From Halorientalis pallida (GTDB lineage: Archaea > Halobacteriota > Halobacteria > Halobacteriales > Haloarculaceae), in contig NZ_RDFA01000001.1 in assembly GCF_004118325.1 (NCBI RefSeq), positions 418,424 to 482,423 on the forward strand: a DNA stretch of 64,000 nucleotides, read 5' to 3'. Made by a program: the position numbers and the translations under genes. Position 1 is the first letter of the stretch. Each line of letters starts with the position of its first letter. This document shows positions 59,702 through 64,000 of this stretch, in pieces. Below the pieces are notes generated by a model. The model did no database searches and had not been told where the DNA came from. It saw nothing but the letters and a program-made list of their open reading frames with translations.

Positions 59702-61303
59702 ATGAACGAATCGCTCACCGGTCGTATCTCCGCGAGATACAGTCGGCGGGTGGCCGTGTCGCTGGCCGCGACGCTGGCCGTGACGCTCGTGCTGGGTACG
59801 ATCTTCACCTACCACGCGGCGACCACCGGCGCAGCCGTGTCGGCGCTGGCCGGCACCATGTTCGTCATCGTGTTGAACCTGGGCCTGCTGGGCATCGTCC
59901 TCGGCGGGAACGTCGGCGTCGAACTGCGCAGGCTCACCGAAGTCGCAGAGGCCATCGAAGACGGGAACCTCGACGTGACCCCGGAGTCGGATCGCCCCGA
60001 CGAGTTCGGCGAACTGGCCGAGACCCTCGACGACATGCGGCTGTCGCTGGATTCGGCGTTCGAGGAGTCCGAGCAGGCCCGCGAGAAAGCCGAACAGGCC
60101 AGGGCGGAGGCCGAGCAGGCCAAACTGGAAGCGGAGGAGCTGACCGAGACGTTGCTCGACCGGGCCGACGAGATCGGCGACGCGATGACCGCAGCCGCCG
60201 ACGGCGACTTCACGCGGCACCTCGACGACGAGGCCGACGTGGAGGCCATCGAGCGCATCCTCGTCGCCTACGAGGAGATGGCCGACGGCCTCTCCGTGAC
60301 GGTCGACGACATCCAGGACTTCGCCGCCGAGGTCCAGCAGGCCAGCGAAGCCGTGGCCGACGACGCCGCGACGGTCGAGGACCTCAACGCCACGCTGGCG
60401 ACGGACATCCGCGACCTCGCCGAGGACATCGGCGACCAGGCAGCGCGCCTGGACGCGGCCGTCAGCGAAGCCAACGACCTCTCGGCCTCGATCGAGGAGG
60501 TCGCCTCGACGACGGACGAGGTCGCGCGCCAGGCCTCGAACGCGGCGGAGGTCGGCGAGGCCGGGACCGAGCGCGCACAGCAGGCCGTCGAGGCCATCCG
60601 CGAGGTCGAGGACGCCGTCGAGCGCCTGGGCGAACAGGTCGGCGCGCTCGACGACCGGATGACCGAGGTGGCGGCGACGACGGACCTCATCGACGAGATC
60701 GCAGAACAGACCAACATCCTCGCGCTGAACGCCAACATCGAGGCCGCGCGGTCGGGCGAGGCGGGCGACGGGTTCGCCGTCGTCGCCGACGAGGTCAAGG
60801 AACTCGCCGAGGAGACCCAGGACTCCATCGACGAGATCGAGGGGATCATCGCCGCCGCGCGGACGGACGTCGACACCGTCACCGACGAGATGGCGGCGAC
60901 CAGGGACCGCATCGGTGCGAGCGTCGGAAGCGTCACCGAGACCGGCGAGACCCTCGAAGAGTTGATCGAGACCGTCACCGACGTGGACAGCGCGATGGGC
61001 GAGATCGCCCGCGCAACCGAGGACGGCGCGGCCGCCACCGAGGAAGTGGCCGCGACCGTCGGCGACGTTCGGGAGGCGGCGACCGACGTGGCCGACCGCT
61101 CGCACTCGCTGGCCGACACGGCCGACGAGACCGCGGAAACCATGCAGGACGTTCGCGGGCGAGCTGACGACCTCGCGAGTCGGACCGCCGACCTCCAGCG
61201 CCAGCTGGCGACGTTCGAGACCCGGAACGTCGACGACACGGCCGACCACGGGATGAGCGGCGTGAACCGCACGGCACCCACGATGGGTGGTGACGATGAT
61301 TAG
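59702..61303 (+). CDS. Htr-like membrane transducer (methyl-accepting chemotaxis protein)
   Basis: The 533-residue protein has two membrane helices (about 17-37 and 48-68) with only a very short outside loop, a HAMP domain (70-120), a charged coiled coil, and a long MCP signalling domain with hairpin tip [40 protein letters not shown]. Lack of a periplasmic ligand-binding domain is typical of HtrI-type transducers that receive their signal from a membrane partner. The downstream rhodopsin-like gene overlaps its stop codon by eight bases, so the two proteins are probably made as a complex that controls CheA. Confidence 0.88.
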   Translation: MNESLTGRISARYSRRVAVSLAATLAVTLVLGTIFTYHAATTGAAVSALAGTMFVIVLNLGLLGIVLGGNVGVELRRLTEVAEAIEDGNLDVTPESDRPDEFGELAETLDDMRLSLDSAFEESEQAREKAEQARAEAEQAKLEAEELTETLLDRADEIGDAMTAAADGDFTRHLDDEADVEAIERILVAYEEMADGLSVTVDDIQDFAAEVQQASEAVADDAATVEDLNATLATDIRDLAEDIGDQAARLDAAVSEANDLSASIEEVASTTDEVARQASNAAEVGEAGTERAQQAVEAIREVEDAVERLGEQVGALDDRMTEVAATTDLIDEIAEQTNILALNANIEAARSGEAGDGFAVVADEVKELAEETQDSIDEIEGIIAAARTDVDTVTDEMAATRDRIGASVGSVTETGETLEELIETVTDVDSAMGEIARATEDGAAATEEVAATVGDVREAATDVADRSHSLADTADETAETMQDVRGRADDLASRTADLQRQLATFETRNVDDTADHGMSGVNRTAPTMGGDDD

Positions 61304-62030
61304 CTCAGCGACGGTGTATGCTGCCAGCGCCGGCGTCTACGCCGCCGTGGTCGCGGCGCTGGTGCTGTGGCTCCGACGAATTCCCGAGTCCTACCGACAG
61401 TACTGCTACCCCGTCCTGGGCATCGTCGTGATCTCCGGGATCGCCGTGGCACTCGACGCCGCGAGGATCGGGACGATCGTCGTGAACGAGTACCCGATAA
61501 CGATTCCGAGCCTGCTCGGCGACCTGATCGCCTACCCCGCGCTCTGGGCGGTCGCAGCCCTGCTCGCCGGTGTCGATCGGCGGATGCTCGGGATCACGGT
61601 CGCGATCCCGTTCGTCCAACGGGGCGCCTTCACCGTCGCTGCGGTCACCGATGGCCTCGTCGCACTGGTGTCGGTGTCTGTCGTCGTCGGCGGCCACCTC
61701 GTCCTCCTCTATCTCTACCGCAACCAGATCTGGGAGGCCGCACAGTCGGTCTCGGACGGACAGCGCCTCCTGCACTGGAAGGGGCGGAACCTGCTGTTGT
61801 TCCTGATCGGCATGATCATCGTCTCGGCGGTGCTGGGCCTGACCGGGCTGTTCGACACTTTCGTCAGCGCGGTGCTCACTCAGTACATGAACCTGCTGAT
61901 CCGCGCCGGCTTCGCCGGCTTCCTCTTCGCCAACGTCACGAACATCGACGTCGGCGACGCGGGCGGCAACCTCCTCGAGGAGATCGGCGGGTCCGGGAAC
62001 CAGCCGGCCGATCCGAACCCGGCCGACTGA
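61296..62030 (+). CDS. Microbial-rhodopsin-like seven-helix protein without the retinal lysine
   Basis: The 244-residue protein aligns with sensory rhodopsins: [18 protein letters not shown] in helix B, a helix C ending with [13 protein letters not shown] (sensory rhodopsin II has LLAGLDSREFGI), and helix [15 protein letters not shown] (sensory rhodopsin II has YLDLVTKVGFGF). At the Schiff-base lysine position it has R203, and the preceding aspartate is N199, so covalent retinal binding is not expected. The helix-C counterion position is Gly75, with Asp76 next to it. It follows the transducer gene with an 8-nt overlap, the order seen in htr-sop pairs. ATG 61296 was preferred over GTG 61287. 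Confidence 0.78.
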   Translation: MISSATVYAASAGVYAAVVAALVLWLRRIPESYRQYCYPVLGIVVISGIAVALDAARIGTIVVNEYPITIPSLLGDLIAYPALWAVAALLAGVDRRMLGITVAIPFVQRGAFTVAAVTDGLVALVSVSVVVGGHLVLLYLYRNQIWEAAQSVSDGQRLLHWKGRNLLLFLIGMIIVSAVLGLTGLFDTFVSAVLTQYMNLLIRAGFAGFLFANVTNIDVGDAGGNLLEEIGGSGNQPADPNPAD

Positions 62031-62132
62031 CGCCACGACCGCCGTTCGACGCGTTTTTGCCCGGTATTCCACAGATTCTCGCGAAGGAAAGATTAGCGCG
62101 GACCGGTCAGTAGCTACGGCGTTCGCCGTGGC

Positions 62133-63617
62133 TCACTCCTCGTCGCCGAGGGCCTGCCAAGAGAGGCGTGGGTTCCGGGCGGCGGCGACCTGGTCGATCC
62201 GGGTGGCGCTGGTCTCGGAAGGCGCCGCGTCGAGCGTCGCGTCGTCCTCGCCGGCGACGGCGTCGAAGGCGGCCGCCAGCTGGTCGAGCGTCCGTTTGCT
62301 CTCGATCTCGGTGGGTTCGGTCATCAGGGCTTCGCCGACGATCTCGGGCCACTTCGTCGTCGGCGGGTGGACGCCGTAGTCGAGCATCCGTTTCGCCACG
62401 TCGGCGGCGTCCTGGTCGCCCGCGCTCGCGACGAACTCGTGGTGGAACGGACCGAAGGGCACCTCGTAGTCGAGCTGCGTCGCGAGATAGTTGGCGTTCA
62501 GGACGGCCTTGGCGCTGGCGTCCGCGAGTCCGGGGTCGCCCAGTCGGGCGATGTAGGCGTAGGCCTTGAGCAGGACGAGCCAGTTGCCCTCGAAGCCGTG
62601 GACTTTCCCCACGCTGTGGTCGGGTTCGTAGCGCTCGTAGCCGGTCCCGTCGGGTTGCGCTCGAACGTGTGGCCGCGGCAGGAACGGTGCGAGGTCGGCC
62701 TTGACGCCGACCGGACCGGCACCGGGGCCGCCGCCGCCGTGGGGCGTCGCGAACGTCTTGTGGACGTTGTAGTGCATGATGTCGAAGCCCATGTCCCCGG
62801 GGCGAGCGCGGCCCAGCAGCGCGTTGAGGTTCGCGCCGTCGTAGTAGAGCAATCCGCCGGCGTCGTGGACGATGCCAGCGACCGTCTCGATGTCGCGCTC
62901 GAAGAGGCCGAGCGTGTTGGGATTCGTGAGCATCAGTGCCGCGGTGTCCTCGCCGACGGCCGCGTCCAGCGCGTCCAGATCCACCCGGCCGTCCTCCGCG
63001 CTGGGTAGTTCCACCACGTCGTAGCCCGCCAGTGCCGCGCTCGCGAAGTTGGTGCCGTGGGCGCTGTCGGGGACGACGACCTCCGTCCGATCCTCGCCCT
63101 GGGCCTCGTGGTAGGCCTTCGCGATCAGGATGCCCGCGTACTCGCCCGCGGCTCCGGCGGGCGGCTGGAGCGTCACCGCGTCCATCCCCCCGATCCGACC
63201 GAGGTAGTCCTGTAGCCCGGCCATCACGGCCAGCGTGCCCTGGACGCTCTCGTCGGGCCGGTCCGGGTGGACCGCACCGTCGGGAAGCGCGACCACGTCC
63301 TCGGTGAACTTGGGGTTGTACTTCATCGTACAGGAGCCCAGCGGGAAGGGGCCGCTCTCGACCCCGTAGTTCATCTGGGAGAGGCGGGTGTAATGACGGG
63401 CCAGTTCCGGCTCCGAGAGGCCGGGCAACTCCAGCGAGTCGCGCGTGAGGTCGTCGGGCAGTGGCGAGTCGTCGCCGCCCACGTCGACTTCGGTCGTGTC
63501 TTTCTCCGAGAGGAGGGGTTCGTACCGGTCCGCGGAGTCGGTCCAGCGGGCCTGCTGGTAGCCTAGCGTCCCCGATCCGTCGTCGCCCGCGTCGGGGTCG
63601 GTCGGATCGTCGCTCAT
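62133..63617 (-). CDS. gcvPB: Glycine dehydrogenase (decarboxylating) subunit 2
   Basis: The 494-residue PLP enzyme is half of the P-protein of the glycine cleavage system. Signatures are the [20 protein letters not shown] block, [24 protein letters not shown] and the PLP lysine region [16 protein letters not shown]. It decarboxylates glycine and passes the aminomethyl group to the H protein. ATG at 63617 overlaps the stop of the upstream subunit 1 gene (ATGA), so both halves are translated together. Confidence 0.95.
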   Translation of the reverse strand: MSDDPTDPDAGDDGSGTLGYQQARWTDSADRYEPLLSEKDTTEVDVGGDDSPLPDDLTRDSLELPGLSEPELARHYTRLSQMNYGVESGPFPLGSCTMKYNPKFTEDVVALPDGAVHPDRPDESVQGTLAVMAGLQDYLGRIGGMDAVTLQPPAGAAGEYAGILIAKAYHEAQGEDRTEVVVPDSAHGTNFASAALAGYDVVELPSAEDGRVDLDALDAAVGEDTAALMLTNPNTLGLFERDIETVAGIVHDAGGLLYYDGANLNALLGRARPGDMGFDIMHYNVHKTFATPHGGGGPGAGPVGVKADLAPFLPRPHVRAQPDGTGYERYEPDHSVGKVHGFEGNWLVLLKAYAYIARLGDPGLADASAKAVLNANYLATQLDYEVPFGPFHHEFVASAGDQDAADVAKRMLDYGVHPPTTKWPEIVGEALMTEPTEIESKRTLDQLAAAFDAVAGEDDATLDAAPSETSATRIDQVAAARNPRLSWQALGDEE

Positions 63618-64000
63618 GGGGCCACCTCCGCCATCGCCGCGACGAAGCCATCGACGGCCGCTTCGGTCCGTTCGGTCACACAGACCTGCAGGAGGTGTTC
63701 ACCGACGTCGTGGACCGCGTAGCCCTCGTCGCGAAGGTCGCTCGCGACCGCCGTCGCGGGCTGGTCCGTTCGAGCCAGGAACTCCCGGAAGTGGTGGCGG
63801 TCGTGGACGGGTGCCTGCACGCCCTCGATCTCGTCGAGGCGAGCGGCCAGGTCCTGTGGGTAGCGCACGCAGTCCTCCGCCAGGTCGACGAGTCCGTCCG
63901 GACCGAGCCAGGCCGCGTGGATCGCCGTCCGGAGCGCCACCCACGCCTGGTTCGTACAGATGTTCGATGTCGCTCGCTCCTTCCGGATGTGCTGTTCCCG
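63614..64000 (-). CDS. gcvPA: Glycine dehydrogenase (decarboxylating) subunit 1, C-terminal part
   Basis: The frame runs out of the window at its 5' side; the visible 128 residues begin [18 protein letters not shown], a conserved block of subunit 1, and end VAAMAEVAP. It forms the heterotetrameric P-protein with gcvPB. The stop codon overlaps the gcvPB start. The N-terminal two-thirds lie outside the window. Confidence 0.93.
   Translation of the reverse strand, partial: REQHIRKERATSNICTNQAWVALRTAIHAAWLGPDGLVDLAEDCVRYPQDLAARLDEIEGVQAPVHDRHHFREFLARTDQPATAVASDLRDEGYAVHDVGEHLLQVCVTERTEAAVDGFVAAMAEVAP

Overview
The window is chromosomal DNA of a haloarchaeon (class Halobacteria). It is very GC-rich, its proteins are strongly acidic, and it carries archaeal and haloarchaeal signature genes: an S-layer glycoprotein next to archaeosortase A, the uL11/uL1/uL10/P1 ribosomal stalk genes, diphthamide and Trm5 tRNA-modification genes, a haloarchaeal pilin, an archaellum FlaD/E-type protein, a Bat-like multi-sensor regulator, and DtxR-type iron boxes. 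The genus cannot be decided from the sequence alone.

Region by region. 1-9.8 kb: the end of a sulfatase-like gene, tRNA-Thr(CGT) followed by an array of small hairpins, trm5, dph5, artA, the S-layer gene with its long leader, a VOC protein, an ArtA-neighbourhood membrane protein and a DRG GTPase. 9.9-13.8 kb: ion homeostasis (APC carrier, TrkA-type RCK protein, CPA2 antiporter with its KhtT-like subunit). 13.9-19.6 kb: uL11, then uL1-uL10-P1 behind a leader that can fold like an L1 binding site; between them lie divergent crtI and a Brp/Blh-like gene that lacks two expected histidine ligands. 19.7-26.5 kb: a histidine kinase with an in-frame 48-bp tandem repeat, a TctA-like permease, a pilin, CorA, a FlaD/E protein and an actin-like ATPase. 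26.9-31.9 kb: an N6-adenine DNA methyltransferase between two paralogous PH-like/helical-repeat proteins. 31.9-39.2 kb: small haloarchaeal proteins, HtpX, a carotenoid oxygenase, a cytochrome P450, a shortened hydrolase and a zinc-finger protein.

39.4-51.4 kb is a 12-kb integrated element, visibly poorer in GC and different in codon use. It sits in tRNA-Val(CAC): a 38-bp copy of the tRNA 3' part at 39379-39416 matches 51391-51428 with one mismatch, and a tyrosine integrase lies just inside the left end. No capsid, replication or conjugation genes are recognisable. The cargo looks defensive: a coupled operon of membrane protein, ScoMcrA-like SRA/HNH nuclease and HEPN protein; two further HEPN proteins (one behind a DUF2321-type zinc ribbon); a uracil-DNA-glycosylase-like protein; a helix-hairpin-helix OGG-like protein; an HsdR-N-like nuclease; several unknown membrane proteins; a 53-bp promoter-proximal repeat upstream of two transcription units; and a structured gene-free stretch of about 0.8 kb.

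51.5-64 kb returns to core sequence: a small coiled-coil protein, an iron-box palindrome, an MBL-fold hydrolase, a cobalamin adenosyltransferase, a rhomboid protein, a wHTH protein, the Bat-like regulator, a zinc-ribbon protein and an internally deleted iron-type ABC solute-binding protein that still has two iron boxes. Next comes a transducer (Htr-like MCP) translationally overlapped by a microbial-rhodopsin-like protein whose retinal lysine position appears to be arginine, and finally the two glycine dehydrogenase subunits. The two most unusual items are the defence-like cargo of the tRNA-Val element and the transducer/lysine-less rhodopsin pair.
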